Source: Paludibacter sp. (GTDB lineage: Bacteria; Bacteroidota; Bacteroidia; Bacteroidales; Paludibacteraceae). From it: a DNA stretch of 64,000 nucleotides. Shown here piece by piece: positions 25,811 to 35,358 of the stretch. The DNA lies in NCBI GenBank assembly GCA_028690665.1, contig JAQVAV010000004.1, forward strand, positions 1 to 64,000, read 5' to 3'. Position 1 is the stretch's first letter; each line of letters opens with the position of its first letter. The translations under genes were made by a program, and so were the position numbers. The notes beneath the pieces are model-generated. The model saw only the letters and a list, made by a program, of their open reading frames with translations, was not told where the DNA came from and did not search any database.

Positions 25811-26687
25811 ATTGCAAAAATGGCTTAATAGCTACTCTTTGATATACCCGGACATAATCAATTTGATATTTTGTCGGGAATATATTATTGTTTATTGTAC
25901 CACCATGGTCACCGCCTATGGCTAAATTCAGTAAAATATAATGTGGCTGATTGAAAGGGTTGGTTCCATCTGCATTATAAGCATCTTTCAAATAAGTTTC
26001 ATTAAGTAATTCGTCATCAAGATACAATCGTATCACTTCCTCATCCCAGTCCATTCTCCAGACATGAAATTTTGAAGGCCAGTCGGGGTCTTTTGCCAAA
26101 AAATGAGACAACGGGACAGCCGCACTATTCCATTTTGCATTATATCGCTTATGCGTACCACAGGCTACATTTGCCAGTATGTGATGAACATTATTGATCG
26201 GATAAGATTCCATTATATCTATTTCTCCACATGAAGGCCATTCTCCCGCCCTTCCCAGTGTCCATATAGCAGGCCATAACCCCATAGCCGTATCAATTTT
26301 AGCCCTTATCTCAAAGCGTCCATACTGAAACTCTTTTTTATTTCTTGTATTTAAACTTGCAGAAGTATATTCTATAAATTTCCTGCCGTGTCTCCAATTG
26401 TTTGAATTCTCGTTGTAACCAGGATTAAGCCGATGCTCCTTCCTGCCTTCAATAACAAGACATCCTCCCAAGCAATAAGCATTTTCCGGCTGGTACCATT
26501 GATCTTCCCTGTTACGTAGAAAACCTGTTTCAAAATTCCATACAGAAGTATCAGGCACACCATTCTTCTTAAACTCATCACTCCAAACCAATTTATACCC
26601 CTCCTTTACGTATTTATTTTTTCGGGCTGATGCAGAGGGAACAATAAGTACCAACAAAAGGAATAAAGTTAATTCAGGTTTCAGCAT
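25809..26687 (-). CDS. Secreted glycoside hydrolase family 16 (laminarinase-like)
   Basis: 292 residues with a signal peptide (hydrophobic LTLFLLLVLIVPSASA) and a complete GH16 domain. The catalytic motif is GEIDIMES with E155 (nucleophile), D157 and E160 (acid/base); WPAIWTLG precedes it and WRMDWDEEVIRLYLDDE follows, both typical of bacterial beta-1,3- or beta-1,3/1,4-glucanases. No lipobox and no T9SS tail, so probably periplasmic. It has its own consensus promoter (26718-26748) and is convergent with the tRNA-Val genes. Exact substrate cannot be read from the sequence. Confidence 0.92.
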   Translation of the reverse strand: MLKPELTLFLLLVLIVPSASARKNKYVKEGYKLVWSDEFKKNGVPDTSVWNFETGFLRNREDQWYQPENAYCLGGCLVIEGRKEHRLNPGYNENSNNWRHGRKFIEYTSASLNTRNKKEFQYGRFEIRAKIDTAMGLWPAIWTLGRAGEWPSCGEIDIMESYPINNVHHILANVACGTHKRYNAKWNSAAVPLSHFLAKDPDWPSKFHVWRMDWDEEVIRLYLDDELLNETYLKDAYNADGTNPFNQPHYILLNLAIGGDHGGTINNNIFPTKYQIDYVRVYQRVAIKPFLQ

Positions 26688-26717
26688 GTTTATACAATTT
26701 AGTTATGAAACATAAAT

Positions 26718-26748
26718 CAAAGGTACACAAATAAAAAGTTTAAACAAA
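26718..26748 (-). promoter_or_regulatory. Consensus promoter of the GH16 gene
   Basis: The minus strand reads TTTG (26745-26748), 19 bases, TACCTTTG (26718-26725), a perfect match to TTTG-N19-TAnnTTTG. The leader to the GH16 ATG is about 25 nt. The -33 element touches the alpha operon terminator. Confidence 0.8.
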
Positions 26749-26750
26749 AA

Positions 26751-26776
26751 AAGTGAAACCCTCACGGATTCCACTT
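26751..26776 (-). terminator. Terminator of the ribosomal/rpoA cluster
   Basis: The minus strand forms aagtggaatcc / gggtttcactt (11 bp including two G-U pairs) with loop gtga, then a run of seven T. It lies 28 bases after rplQ and ends the whole upstream ribosomal protein cluster. Confidence 0.85.
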
Positions 26777-26803
26777 CTTATGAATTTGAATTTTAAAACA
26801 AAT

Positions 26804-27304
26804 TTATTCAGCTGATTCAGCTTTTTCTTCTGCAGCAGCCGGAGCTTCTTCAGCAACAACCGGAGCGGCAGCCGGAGCAGCTTTTTTGACAGACGAACGA
26901 CGTGTACGTGCAACCTTTTTAGCAGCCTTTTCTTTCAACATGTTTTCATTGTAGTCAACCAACTCAATAATGCACATTTCAGCATTATCTCCAAGACGAA
27001 AACCTGTACGCAAAATACGGGTATATCCTCCCGGACGATCTGCAATCTTTTGAGAAACATTCTGGAACAGTTCTGTAACTGCATCCTTGTTCTGAAGATA
27101 GCTGAATACTGTACGGCGTGAGTGTGTGGTATCCTCTTTAGCTTTGGTAAGCAGAGGCTCTACATAAACTTTCAGAGCTTTTGCTTTAGCCAAAGTGGTT
27201 GAAATTCTCTTATGCTGTATAAGAGAAACAGCCATGTTTGACAACATTGCCTTTCTATGGGCCGATTTACGACCTAAATGATTAAATTTCTTATTATGTC
27301 TCAT
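26804..27304 (-). CDS. rplQ: 50S ribosomal protein L17
   Basis: 166 residues: the L17 core ([20 protein letters not shown] start, about residues 1-120) plus a roughly 40-residue low-complexity Ala/Pro/Val/Glu tail absent from the about 125-residue E. coli protein but common in Bacteroidota. The last gene of the alpha operon, 4 bases after rpoA and followed by a strong terminator. L17 sits near the peptide exit tunnel of the large subunit. The function of the acidic tail is unknown. Confidence 0.97.
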   Translation of the reverse strand: MRHNKKFNHLGRKSAHRKAMLSNMAVSLIQHKRISTTLAKAKALKVYVEPLLTKAKEDTTHSRRTVFSYLQNKDAVTELFQNVSQKIADRPGGYTRILRTGFRLGDNAEMCIIELVDYNENMLKEKAAKKVARTRRSSVKKAAPAAAPVVAEEAPAAAEEKAESAE

Positions 27305-27308
27305 CTCG

Positions 27309-28301
27309 TTAGTCTTTATCTAATTTATACTTGGCAACATCCATTCCGAATGAAAGATTCAAACTTTCAAGTTTCTCTTCAAGCTCAGTCAATGATTTTT
27401 TACCAAAATTACGGAATTTCAGTAAATCATGTTTGTGGAAACTTGCTAATTCACCTAATGTTTCAACATCAGCTGCTTTAAGGCAATTCAAAGCACGTAC
27501 TGAAAGTTCTAAATCTGTCAGTTTGGTTTTGAGCAACTGACGCATGTGCAGAATTTCTTCGTCAAACTCTTCTGTTCCTTCTCCTTCAGTAACCTCAAGG
27601 GATATTTTCTCATCAGAAAATAACATAAAGTGGTGAATCAGAATCTTTGCTGCTTCTTTCAGAGCATCTTTCGGATGAATAGAACCGTCAGTACTGATTT
27701 CAAGAACCAGTTTTTCGTAGTCGGTAACCTGTTCAACACGATAATTCTCGATGGAATATTTTACATTACGAATCGGAGTAAAAATCGCGTCAATAGGAAT
27801 AATTCCCACCTCAGAATTAGAAATTTTATTCTCATCTGCAGGCAAATAACCTCTTCCTTTATTAATAGCAATATCGATGGTAAAACTTGCAGAAGAATCG
27901 AGTTCGCAAATAACATGATCCGGATTCAAAACTTCGAAACCAGTAAGATATCTGCTCATTTCGCCTGCTTTGAAAACAGACGTTCCACCTACATTGATAG
28001 TGATTTTTTCGCTATCAACACCTTCTGTTATTTGTTTGAAACGAACCTGTTTCAGATTTAATATAATGTTTGTAACATCATCGATTACTCCCGGAATAGT
28101 TGAATACTCATGATCAACTCCGTCAATTTTGATAGAAGTGATAGCAAAACCTTCAAGAGATGACAATAGAATACGGCGCAAAGCATTACCTATAGTAATA
28201 CCGTAACCCGGTTCCAAGGGACGGAATTCAAATTTACCTTGAAACGCATCCGCTTCCAACATGATTACCTTTTCAGGTTTTTGAAATGCTAATATAGCCA
28301 T
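27309..28301 (-). CDS. rpoA: DNA-directed RNA polymerase subunit alpha
   Basis: 330 residues. The N-terminal domain (about 1-230) carries the dimerisation and beta/beta'-binding surface, including [21 protein letters not shown]. The C-terminal domain (about 255-325) has the helix-hairpin-helix core [19 protein letters not shown], which contacts DNA and activators. Standard length. It lies between rpsD and rplQ in the conserved alpha operon order. No anomalies. Confidence 0.98.
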   Translation of the reverse strand: MAILAFQKPEKVIMLEADAFQGKFEFRPLEPGYGITIGNALRRILLSSLEGFAITSIKIDGVDHEYSTIPGVIDDVTNIILNLKQVRFKQITEGVDSEKITINVGGTSVFKAGEMSRYLTGFEVLNPDHVICELDSSASFTIDIAINKGRGYLPADENKISNSEVGIIPIDAIFTPIRNVKYSIENYRVEQVTDYEKLVLEISTDGSIHPKDALKEAAKILIHHFMLFSDEKISLEVTEGEGTEEFDEEILHMRQLLKTKLTDLELSVRALNCLKAADVETLGELASFHKHDLLKFRNFGKKSLTELEEKLESLNLSFGMDVAKYKLDKD

Positions 28302-28312
28302 AATTTTATTTA

Positions 28313-28918
28313 TTATTTAGAGTACAACTCAACGATTAATTGTTCTTTGATATTTTCAGGAATATCTTCCCTTTCCGGAACGTGAAGGAATGTTCCTCCC
28401 ATAATTGATGCGTTCCATTCGATCCATGGATATTTACTGTGATTAAATCCATCAAGTGAAACATTAATTACTTCCATTGATTTATTTTTTTCACGTACAG
28501 CAATAACCTGACCGGGACGAACATGATAAGAAGCGATATTTACGATCTGACCATCTACGGTGATATGTTTGTGGCTGACCAACTGACGGGCACCTGCACG
28601 AGTTGGAGCCATACCTAAACGATAAACAATATTATCCAAACGAGATTCAAGTAACTGAAGTAAAACTTCACCTGTTACACCTTTTTTACGTTGAGCTTTT
28701 TCGTACAGATTACGGAATTGTTTTTCTAAAACGCCATAAGTATACTTGGCTTTTTGCTTTTCACGTAACTGAATTCCATACTCAGACGTTTTTTTACGAC
28801 GTCCTTGTCCGTGTTGTCCGGGAGGATAATTTTTCTTTGACAATACTTTGTCCGGTCCGAAAATAGCTTCACCAAACTTGCGGGCAATCTTAGTTTTTGG
28901 TCCAATATATCTTGCCAT
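28313..28918 (-). CDS. rpsD: 30S ribosomal protein S4
   Basis: 201 residues starting [17 protein letters not shown], with the S4 RNA-binding domain around residues 93-150 ([20 protein letters not shown]). S4 nucleates 30S assembly on the 5' domain of 16S rRNA and in many bacteria represses its own operon. The frame is open 31 codons further to 29011, but that prefix is not conserved. The 140-base gap to rpsK may hold a leader structure. No CxxC zinc motif at the N-terminus. Confidence 0.97.
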   Translation of the reverse strand: MARYIGPKTKIARKFGEAIFGPDKVLSKKNYPPGQHGQGRRKKTSEYGIQLREKQKAKYTYGVLEKQFRNLYEKAQRKKGVTGEVLLQLLESRLDNIVYRLGMAPTRAGARQLVSHKHITVDGQIVNIASYHVRPGQVIAVREKNKSMEVINVSLDGFNHSKYPWIEWNASIMGGTFLHVPEREDIPENIKEQLIVELYSK

Positions 28919-29059
28919 TTTTTTTCTAAAATTTATTAATTTATTGATTGGCCTCCGGTAATGAAAAAGTTTATTGCTCACAGCCGCGATTGCTGAGAGG
29001 TTTGAACGCAATCAAAGCAACCATAACTTCTTCGAGCATCCGGAGCACCGGGTTAAAAA

Positions 29060-29449
29060 TTACACTCTACGACGTTTAGGAGGACGACAACCATTATGAG
29101 GAAGTGGAGTAACATCTACAATTTCCGTTACTTCAATACCTGCCCCATGTACTGTACGGATAGCCGATTCACGACCATTACCGGGTCCTTTCACGTAAGC
29201 TTTCACTTTACGTAAACCTAAATCAAATGCAACTTTCGAGCAATCCTGAGCAGCCATCTGTGCTGCATAAGGAGTATTCTTTTTTGAGCCACGGAATCCC
29301 ATCTTACCGGCAGACGACCAGGAAATAACCTGACCTTCGGCATTGCTAATTGTAACAATAATGTTGTTGAAAGATGAGTGTACGTGCAATTGACCTACAC
29401 CATCAACTTTAACGACTCTCTTTTTGGCTGCAACTGTTTTCTTTGCCAT
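29060..29449 (-). CDS. rpsK: 30S ribosomal protein S11
   Basis: 129 residues. The core is [21 protein letters not shown], and the conserved basic C-terminus [12 protein letters not shown] places it in the platform of the small subunit, close to the E site and 16S rRNA helix 45. N-terminal Lys/Ala-rich extension of about 12 residues. It follows rpsM after 50 bases. Ordinary member of the alpha operon. Confidence 0.98.
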   Translation of the reverse strand: MAKKTVAAKKRVVKVDGVGQLHVHSSFNNIIVTISNAEGQVISWSSAGKMGFRGSKKNTPYAAQMAAQDCSKVAFDLGLRKVKAYVKGPGNGRESAIRTVHGAGIEVTEIVDVTPLPHNGCRPPKRRRV

Positions 29450-29499
29450 GTTTTTTCAATAATTATTTAGCTCTTCTAAAATTCGCTAACAGTTAAACC

Positions 29500-29880
29500 T
29501 TATTTAGTTGCTTTTTTCTTATTAGCAACTGTTTTCTTTTTACCTTTACGAGTACGAGCATTGTTTTTCGTACTTTGTCCTCTCAACGGGAGGCCGATAC
29601 GGTGACGAATTCCGCGGTAGCAACCGATATCCATCAAACGTTTGATGTTCAATTGTACTTCAGAACGAAGATCACCTTCTACTTTATATCCGGCACCGAT
29701 GATTTCACGGATTTTAGCTGCTTGGTCGTCAGTCCAGTCTTTGACTTTGATGTTGATGTCAACACCAGCTTCTTCTAAAATCTTTTTTGCACTACTGCGA
29801 CCTATTCCGTAGATATAAGTCAATCCAACTTCCCCGCGTTTGTTTTGGGGTAAATCTACTCCGACAATTCTTATAGCCAT
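29500..29880 (-). CDS. rpsM: 30S ribosomal protein S13
   Basis: 126 residues, opening [20 protein letters not shown] with the helix-two-turns-helix [17 protein letters not shown], and a basic C-terminal tail ([12 protein letters not shown]) that reaches tRNA in the A and P sites of the 30S head. It follows rpmJ after 33 bases, the usual order. Length is typical. Confidence 0.98.
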   Translation of the reverse strand: MAIRIVGVDLPQNKRGEVGLTYIYGIGRSSAKKILEEAGVDINIKVKDWTDDQAAKIREIIGAGYKVEGDLRSEVQLNIKRLMDIGCYRGIRHRIGLPLRGQSTKNNARTRKGKKKTVANKKKATK

Positions 29881-29913
29881 AAACTTACTTTATTTTGCTA
29901 ATATAAATTTTAC

Positions 29914-30030
29914 TTATCCCTGACGTTGTTTTTGTTTGGGATTTTTCTTGTTAATAACATACAAACGACCTTTTCGACGTACTATTTTGCAGTCTTCGCT
30001 TCGTTTCTTAATAGAGGCTCTTACTTTCAT
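29914..30030 (-). CDS. rpmJ: 50S ribosomal protein L36 (zinc-free form)
   Basis: Read directly from the minus strand: 38 codons plus TAA, beginning [17 protein letters not shown] and ending KQKQRQG. This is L36, between infA and rpsM as usual. The classical zinc ribbon (C11, C14, C27, H33) is reduced to C14 alone (S11, N27, and no His), so it should not bind zinc. Small zinc-independent L36 paralogues are known; here it is the operon copy. L36 binds 23S rRNA near the A-site finger. Confidence 0.95.
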   Translation of the reverse strand: MKVRASIKKRSEDCKIVRRKGRLYVINKKNPKQKQRQG

Positions 30031-30046
30031 GTAAAAATATATTTAT

Positions 30047-30265
30047 TTATTTGTATCTAAAAGATATTCTTCCTTTTGATAAATCGTATGGTGACATCTC
30101 TACCTTCACTTTATCCCCTGGCAATATTTTGATATAATGCATACGCATTTTCCCTGAAATATGTGCAGTTATAACGTGACCATTTTCCAGTTCAACACGA
30201 AACATTGCATTGGATAATGCTTCGATAATAGTTCCATCTTGTTCTATTGCTGCTTGTTTAGCCAT
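30047..30265 (-). CDS. infA: Translation initiation factor IF-1
   Basis: 72 residues forming one S1-type OB fold: [19 protein letters not shown], then VRxH-like [23 protein letters not shown] and the RISFRYK end. IF-1 blocks the ribosomal A site during initiation with IF-2 and IF-3. It lies 3 bases downstream of map, a tight arrangement typical of Bacteroidota and Gram-positives. Confidence 0.98.
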   Translation of the reverse strand: MAKQAAIEQDGTIIEALSNAMFRVELENGHVITAHISGKMRMHYIKILPGDKVKVEMSPYDLSKGRISFRYK

Positions 30266-30268
30266 AAA

Positions 30269-31054
30269 TTAAATTGCTTTATCACCTAAAACCTGTTCAA
30301 TGTATTCGAAACTTGATAAAATATCAGCTTTTCCTTTTCGTATAGCCACGGCATGCTCAAAATGGGCAGAAGGCTTTCTGTCCAGCGTCCGGGTTGTCCA
30401 TCCGTCTCTTTCGAAGTACAGATGACGTTTCCCGATATTGATCATAGGTTCAATACATATAACCATTCCAGATTTTAGCATAATTCCGTTCCCTTTTCTT
30501 CCATAATTCGGAACTTCAGGAGCTTCATGCATATCACGACCTAAACCATGCCCGATCATTTCACGTACAACAGAATAACCTCTTTTTTCACAGTAATCCT
30601 GTACGGCAAAACCAATATCGCCAATACGTTTACCTTCTTGGGCCTGTTCTATCCCCTTATACAAAGATTCTTTGGTAGTTCGCAATAAATCCCTGATTTC
30701 AGGTTTTACCTCACCCACACAAAATGTATAAGCTGAGTCGCCATGAAAGCCATTAATATACGCTCCACAATCGACAGAAACCACATCTCCTTCTTTCAAA
30801 ACCACCTTTTCTGAAGGGATTCCATGTACAACCTGTTCGTTAACAGAAGTACAAATAGATTTAGGATAACCGCTGTATCCCAGAAAACCGGGAACAGCGC
30901 CATTATCCCTTATAAATTCATCCGCAACCTTATTCAGATATTCTGTAGTAACTCCCGGAGCTACGATTTTAGCCATCTCACCCAAAGTTTTCGCAACTAT
31001 CTGATTGCTAATACGAAGAAGTTCTATTTCCTCGTCGGATTTCAAAAATATCAT
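30269..31054 (-). CDS. map: Type I methionine aminopeptidase
   Basis: 261 residues with the pita-bread fold signatures: the metal-ligand segment VDCGAYINGFHGDSAY (two Asp), GHGLGRDMHEAP (His), and downstream Glu ligands in CIEPMINIG and HFEHAVAI. It removes N-terminal Met co-translationally. No N-terminal zinc-finger extension. It follows secY after 12 bases within the spc region. Confidence 0.97.
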   Translation of the reverse strand: MIFLKSDEEIELLRISNQIVAKTLGEMAKIVAPGVTTEYLNKVADEFIRDNGAVPGFLGYSGYPKSICTSVNEQVVHGIPSEKVVLKEGDVVSVDCGAYINGFHGDSAYTFCVGEVKPEIRDLLRTTKESLYKGIEQAQEGKRIGDIGFAVQDYCEKRGYSVVREMIGHGLGRDMHEAPEVPNYGRKGNGIMLKSGMVICIEPMINIGKRHLYFERDGWTTRTLDRKPSAHFEHAVAIRKGKADILSSFEYIEQVLGDKAI

Positions 31055-31066
31055 TAAACTTATAAA

Positions 31067-32407
31067 TTAGTAGGCAGACACGCTACCTATACGTCCTTTT
31101 ATTCGACCTGATTTCAACAAACCATCGTAATGACGCATCAGCAGGTGACTTTCGATTTGTTGTAACGTATCGAGCACAACACCCACCAAGATCAACAACG
31201 ATGTTCCTCCAAAGAATTGAGCAAATGCGGCATTAATTCCCAAGATCTTTGCAAATGCGGGTAAAATAGCCACAATTGCAAGAAAAATAGATCCAGGTAA
31301 AGTAATGCGAGACATTACTTCATCAAGATACTCAACTGTTTTTTTACCGGGTTTAACCCCAGGAATAAAACCATTGTTCCGTTTCATATCTTCAGCCATC
31401 TGAGTCGGGTTGATGGTAATCGCGGTATAAAAGTATGTAAATGCAATGATCAGTAATGCAAATATAAAATTGTACCAGAAGCCTGTCGTATTCATAAATG
31501 AGTTTACAAAAGCAGTCATCGATTGAGAATGCGAATAACTAGCCAATGTTACAGGAATAAACACAATTGCCTGAGCAAAAATGATTGGCATTACACCGGC
31601 TGCATTTATTTTCAAAGGTATATACTGGCGAACTCCCCCATATTGTTTATTACCTACTACACGTTTTGCATACTGTACAGGTACCTTACGGGTTCCCTGA
31701 ACAAGCAAAATTGATGCTGCAATAACCAATAGTAGAAATACAATTTCAAGCAGGAACATTACTAAACCTCCACCTGCATCTGTTAATCGTGAAGCAAATT
31801 CTTTAATTACAGCTCCGGGGAAACGGGAAATAATACCAATCATAATAATAAATGAAATACCATTTCCGATACCTTTATCAGTAATACGTTCACCCAACCA
31901 CATAACAAACATACTACCACCGGCAAGAATGATTGTAGATGTAGCAGTAAACAAGAATCCTGTTGGCAAAGCCGATCCGGCCTGAGCTAATTGAACACTC
32001 AGGTTGATCAGATATGATGGCCCCTGAAGTAAAAGAATAGCAACTGTCAGATAACGAGTATACTGATTCATTTTACGACGGCCACTTTCGCCTTCACGCT
32101 GCATTTTCTGAAAATAGGGAACAGCAATAGTTAACAACTGAATCACAATCGATGCCGAAATGTATGGCATAATACCTAAGGCAAATACCGATGCATTGGC
32201 AAACGCACCACCAGAGAACATATCCAACAATGCTAATAAACCACCACTGGTTTGAGCTTTCAACGCCGTTAACGCGGTTGGGTCAATACCCGGAAGAACA
32301 ACATAAGAACCAAAACGGTAGACTAAAACTAACAAAATAGTTGTCCACAATCGACTACGAAGGTCTTCAATTTTCCAGATATTTTTAAGTGTCTCTATGA
32401 TTTTCAT
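31067..32407 (-). CDS. secY: Preprotein translocase subunit SecY
   Basis: 446 residues with ten predicted transmembrane helices. The plug-region sequence FSGGAFANASVFALGIMPYI and the cytoplasmic loop segments VPVQYAKRVVGNKQYGG and GFIPGVKPGKKT are well conserved. SecY forms the protein-conducting channel with SecE and SecG. It follows rplO after 4 bases, as in most bacterial spc operons. Confidence 0.98.
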   Translation of the reverse strand: MKIIETLKNIWKIEDLRSRLWTTILLVLVYRFGSYVVLPGIDPTALTALKAQTSGGLLALLDMFSGGAFANASVFALGIMPYISASIVIQLLTIAVPYFQKMQREGESGRRKMNQYTRYLTVAILLLQGPSYLINLSVQLAQAGSALPTGFLFTATSTIILAGGSMFVMWLGERITDKGIGNGISFIIMIGIISRFPGAVIKEFASRLTDAGGGLVMFLLEIVFLLLVIAASILLVQGTRKVPVQYAKRVVGNKQYGGVRQYIPLKINAAGVMPIIFAQAIVFIPVTLASYSHSQSMTAFVNSFMNTTGFWYNFIFALLIIAFTYFYTAITINPTQMAEDMKRNNGFIPGVKPGKKTVEYLDEVMSRITLPGSIFLAIVAILPAFAKILGINAAFAQFFGGTSLLILVGVVLDTLQQIESHLLMRHYDGLLKSGRIKGRIGSVSAY

Positions 32408-32411
32408 GTGA

Positions 32412-32858
32412 TTATAATTTTACTACGGTTCCACCTGCGGCTACAATTGCTTCTTCTGCTGCTTTAGAAAAAGCATTAGCTTCAACTTCAAGCTTTACAG
32501 TTAAAGCTCCTTTGCCAAGAATTTTCACTAAAGCTGTTTTTGAAATAAATCCGGCTTCACGCAATTCGTTTAATCCTATTTTAGTCAGATTTGCTGATTG
32601 TGCAAGCCCTTCAAGTGTTTCAATATTGATAGCTTTATATTCAACCCGGTTTACATTTTTAAAACCAAATTTAGGTAAACGACGTTGAATTGGCATCTGT
32701 CCACCTTCGAATCCAATCTTACGAGAGTAACCCGAACGGGATTTTGCTCCTTTATGACCTCTTGTAGAAGTTCCTCCTAAACCGGAACCAGAACCACGAC
32801 CGATTCTCTTTCTTGTTTTTACAGAACCTGCTGCAGGGGTTAAATTATTTAAATTCAT
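32412..32858 (-). CDS. rplO: 50S ribosomal protein L15
   Basis: 148 residues. The glycine/arginine-rich N-terminal extension (GRGSGSGLGGTSTRGHKGAKS) threads into 23S rRNA, and the globular C-terminal part includes the FKNVNRVEYKAINIETL segment. A late-assembling 50S protein. It lies between rpmD and secY, normal order and length. Confidence 0.98.
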   Translation of the reverse strand: MNLNNLTPAAGSVKTRKRIGRGSGSGLGGTSTRGHKGAKSRSGYSRKIGFEGGQMPIQRRLPKFGFKNVNRVEYKAINIETLEGLAQSANLTKIGLNELREAGFISKTALVKILGKGALTVKLEVEANAFSKAAEEAIVAAGGTVVKL

Positions 32859-32891
32859 ATCTTATGCTTTTAAGAGTCAAATGAATACTTA

Positions 32892-33068
32892 TTATTTAGT
32901 CACTTCTACCAGATGTTTTACTTTTTCAACCATTCCCAAAATTTGAGGAGTGGCCTCATGCTCAACTACGGCATTCATTTTTTTCAAACCAAGAGCCTCA
33001 AGAGTCTGTTTCTGAACTTTTGGAGATTTGATTTTACTACGTACCTGTTTAATTTTTATTGTTGCCAT
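32892..33068 (-). CDS. rpmD: 50S ribosomal protein L30
   Basis: 58 residues beginning MATIKIKQVRSKIKSP, the short bacterial L30. An open frame continues 24 codons upstream to 33140, overlapping rpsE; the internal ATG at 33068 gives the family-length protein. Ends VEKVKHLVEV as expected. Between rpsE and rplO. Confidence 0.96.
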   Translation of the reverse strand: MATIKIKQVRSKIKSPKVQKQTLEALGLKKMNAVVEHEATPQILGMVEKVKHLVEVTK

Positions 33069-33078
33069 AATTTTCTTT

Positions 33079-33585
33079 TTATCCGTTAAACACTTTATCA
33101 AGTGACACACCACGGTTCTGAGCCACAGTATGTGCATCACGCAATTCTCCTAAAGCAGCCATAGTTGCTTTTACGAGATTATGAGGGTTTGAAGAACCTT
33201 TTGATTTAGCCAACACGTCGGTAATACCAACACTTTCAAGTACGGCACGCATTGCACCACCGGCTTTTACTCCGGTACCATGAGAAGCTGGTTGAATATA
33301 AACCTGAGCTCCACCAAATTTAGCAAATTGTTCGTGAGGAATAGTTCCATTCAGAACAGGAACTTTAATCAGGTTCTTTTTAGCAGCTTCAGTTCCTTTT
33401 GCAATAGCAGCTGTTACTTCACCTGCTTTACCAAGTCCCCAACCTACAATTCCATCTTCGTTACCTACTACAACAATAGCAGAAAAGCTGAAAGTACGAC
33501 CACCTTTTGTTACTTTAGTAACACGATTTACAGCTACCAATCTGTCTTTTAATTCCAGATCATTGGTTGATTTTACTTTATTCAT
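33079..33585 (-). CDS. rpsE: 30S ribosomal protein S5
   Basis: 168 residues with the S5 double-stranded RNA-binding N-terminal domain ([21 protein letters not shown]) and C-terminal domain ([20 protein letters not shown]). S5 lies at the mRNA entry channel and affects decoding accuracy. It follows rplR after 17 bases. No anomalies. Confidence 0.98.
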   Translation of the reverse strand: MNKVKSTNDLELKDRLVAVNRVTKVTKGGRTFSFSAIVVVGNEDGIVGWGLGKAGEVTAAIAKGTEAAKKNLIKVPVLNGTIPHEQFAKFGGAQVYIQPASHGTGVKAGGAMRAVLESVGITDVLAKSKGSSNPHNLVKATMAALGELRDAHTVAQNRGVSLDKVFNG

Positions 33586-33602
33586 ATCTATTGTTTCCCT
33601 GA

Positions 33603-33947
33603 TTAAAATTTAAGACCAGCTCCACGAGCTGCGTCAGCCAATTGTTTAACTCTACCATGATAAAGATAACCGTTACGGTCAAATATCACTTCCGAAACAC
33701 CGGCTTCCTGAGCAGCTTTTGCTACAAGTGCACCTACTTTTGCAGCCTGTTCGGTTTTAGTAACTTTATCTTTTAATCCCAATGATGAAGCCGATGCAAC
33801 CGTAACACCTTTTACGTCGTCAATAACCTGAGCGTAAATCTGGGCATTACTGCGGAACACGGTCAAACGGGGTTTCTGAGCAGTACCGTTCACGTTATGA
33901 CGGATATGTGCTTTGATTCTTAATCTTCTATCTGATTTTCCTTTCAT
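33603..33947 (-). CDS. rplR: 50S ribosomal protein L18
   Basis: 114 residues, with [21 protein letters not shown] at the N-terminus and the [21 protein letters not shown]-terminus. It binds 5S rRNA with L5 and L25 to build the central protuberance. It follows rplF after 22 bases. Ordinary. Confidence 0.98.
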   Translation of the reverse strand: MKGKSDRRLRIKAHIRHNVNGTAQKPRLTVFRSNAQIYAQVIDDVKGVTVASASSLGLKDKVTKTEQAAKVGALVAKAAQEAGVSEVIFDRNGYLYHGRVKQLADAARGAGLKF

Positions 33948-33969
33948 AATTTCACAAATTTACGAAAAA

Positions 33970-34524
33970 TTATTTTTTACCTGCAGATTTACCTGCTTTA
34001 CGACGTACAGCTTCTCCCTGGAAACGAACTCCTTTACCTTTGTAAGGTTCAGGTTCACGGAATGAACGGATTTTTGCACAAACCTGTCCGATAAGCTGCT
34101 TGTCAGCACTTTCCAAAATGATAATAGGATTTTGGTTACGTTCTGATTTTGTTTCAACTTTAATTTCGGAAGGTAAAGCTAAAAATATATTGTGTGTGTA
34201 ACCAAGAGCAAGTTCAAGTACCTGTCCCTGATTTGAAACACGGTAACCAACACCTACCAGTTCTAACACTTTCTTGTAACCTTCAGATACTCCTACAATC
34301 ATATTGTGGATCAGAGCACGGTACAAACCATGCTGAGAACGGCTTTCTTTTTCGTCGTCCGGACGATTTACCACTACATGTCCGTCTTCTACAACAACTG
34401 ATATATTAGGATTAATTTTCTGGTTTAATGTTCCTTTCGGTCCTTTTACCGAAACGACACTATCCTGTACGGTAACTGTTACACCGGCAGGGATACTTAT
34501 GGGTAATTTACCAATTCTAGACAT
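33970..34524 (-). CDS. rplF: 50S ribosomal protein L6
   Basis: 184 residues, MSRIGKLPISIPAGVTVTV start, two tandem L6 domains and the conserved EPYKGKGVRF near the end. It lies near the factor-binding site. The upstream codons open to 34557 are not conserved. Its start is preceded by AGGAGG (complement of 34533-34538) eight bases upstream, an unusually strong Shine-Dalgarno sequence for this cluster. Confidence 0.97.
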   Translation of the reverse strand: MSRIGKLPISIPAGVTVTVQDSVVSVKGPKGTLNQKINPNISVVVEDGHVVVNRPDDEKESRSQHGLYRALIHNMIVGVSEGYKKVLELVGVGYRVSNQGQVLELALGYTHNIFLALPSEIKVETKSERNQNPIIILESADKQLIGQVCAKIRSFREPEPYKGKGVRFQGEAVRRKAGKSAGKK

Positions 34525-34532
34525 CTTTCTCT

Positions 34533-34538
34533 CCTCCT
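34533..34538 (-). promoter_or_regulatory. Strong Shine-Dalgarno site of rplF
   Basis: The minus strand reads AGGAGG 8 bases before the rplF ATG. Most genes in this window lack any such site. It supports the start at 34524. Confidence 0.8.
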
Positions 34539-34541
34539 TTT

Positions 34542-34937
34542 TTAATATACATAACAAATAACTTCACCGCCAACTTTTAAATCTGCGGCTTCTTTATTGG
34601 TCATAACACCTTTCGAAGTAGAAAGAATTGCAATACCCAAACCATTCAAAACTCGTGGCATTTCTTTGTAGCCTACGTACTGACGCAAACCCGGAGTAGA
34701 AACACGGATCAGTTTTTTAATAGAATTTACTTTGTTAGCCGGATCATACTTCAGCGCAATTTTAATTGTGCCCTGAGGTCCGTCTTCAACAAATTTGTAG
34801 TTAAGAATATAACCTTTTTCATGAAGAATGCGGGTCATATCCTTTTTCAAATTCGATGCGGGAACTTCCACCACACGGTGGTTCGCTTTAATAGCATTCC
34901 GCAATCGGGTTAAATAATCTGCGATTGGATCTGTCAT
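34542..34937 (-). CDS. rpsH: 30S ribosomal protein S8
   Basis: 131 residues starting MTDPIADYLTRLRNAIKANH and ending with the S8 signature ISTSKGVMTNKEA...GGEVICYVY. It binds helix 21 of 16S rRNA and represses the spc operon in E. coli. The 136-base gap to rpsN upstream is unusually long for this cluster and contains GC-rich small palindromes. Confidence 0.98.
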   Translation of the reverse strand: MTDPIADYLTRLRNAIKANHRVVEVPASNLKKDMTRILHEKGYILNYKFVEDGPQGTIKIALKYDPANKVNSIKKLIRVSTPGLRQYVGYKEMPRVLNGLGIAILSTSKGVMTNKEAADLKVGGEVICYVY

Positions 34938-35073
34938 AAAAAATTGTTTTAAATTAATCCCGACTATCGGGACAATATTTATTTATAAAATCTACCCCTA
35001 ACCCCAGGGGATAGGATAGTATTATTCATTTTTTATTGGTAATCTAAAATCCCTTTTAAGGGATATCCAAGGG
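34938..35073. repeat. GC-rich palindromic spacer between rpsN and rpsH
   Basis: In 136 bases there are three small palindromes: tcccg-actat-cggga, cccctaaccccagggg and atcccttttaagggat. The element acccctaacccc also occurs in the rplC-rpsJ gap at about 41521. These resemble dispersed intergenic repeats of Bacteroidota. A role in mRNA processing is possible but not shown. Confidence 0.5.
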
Positions 35074-35343
35074 TTACCAACTTGCCTTTTTCACTCCGGG
35101 TATTAAGCCTTTCGAAGCCATTTCGCGGAACTGAATGCGTGAAATTCCGAACTGACGCATATATCCTTTAGGACGACCGGTGATTTTACAACGGTTGTGT
35201 AAACGGATTGGCGACGAATTACGTGGCAATTTCTGAAGTTCATCATAATTTCCTTCAGATAAAATTTGTTCACGTTTTGCAGCATATTTCGCAATCAGCT
35301 TGGCTCTTTTCACCTCACGGGCTTTCATTGATTCTTTTGCCAT
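35074..35343 (-). CDS. rpsN: 30S ribosomal protein S14 (zinc-free form)
   Basis: 89 residues, the longer zinc-independent S14 type: no CxxC...CxxC, instead [23 protein letters not shown] and the [17 protein letters not shown] end. It binds 16S rRNA in the 30S head. It lies between rplE and rpsH. Together with the Cys-poor L36 this points to low zinc demand of these ribosomes. Confidence 0.97.
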   Translation of the reverse strand: MAKESMKAREVKRAKLIAKYAAKREQILSEGNYDELQKLPRNSSPIRLHNRCKITGRPKGYMRQFGISRIQFREMASKGLIPGVKKASW

Positions 35344-35358
35344 TGTATATATCTCTGA

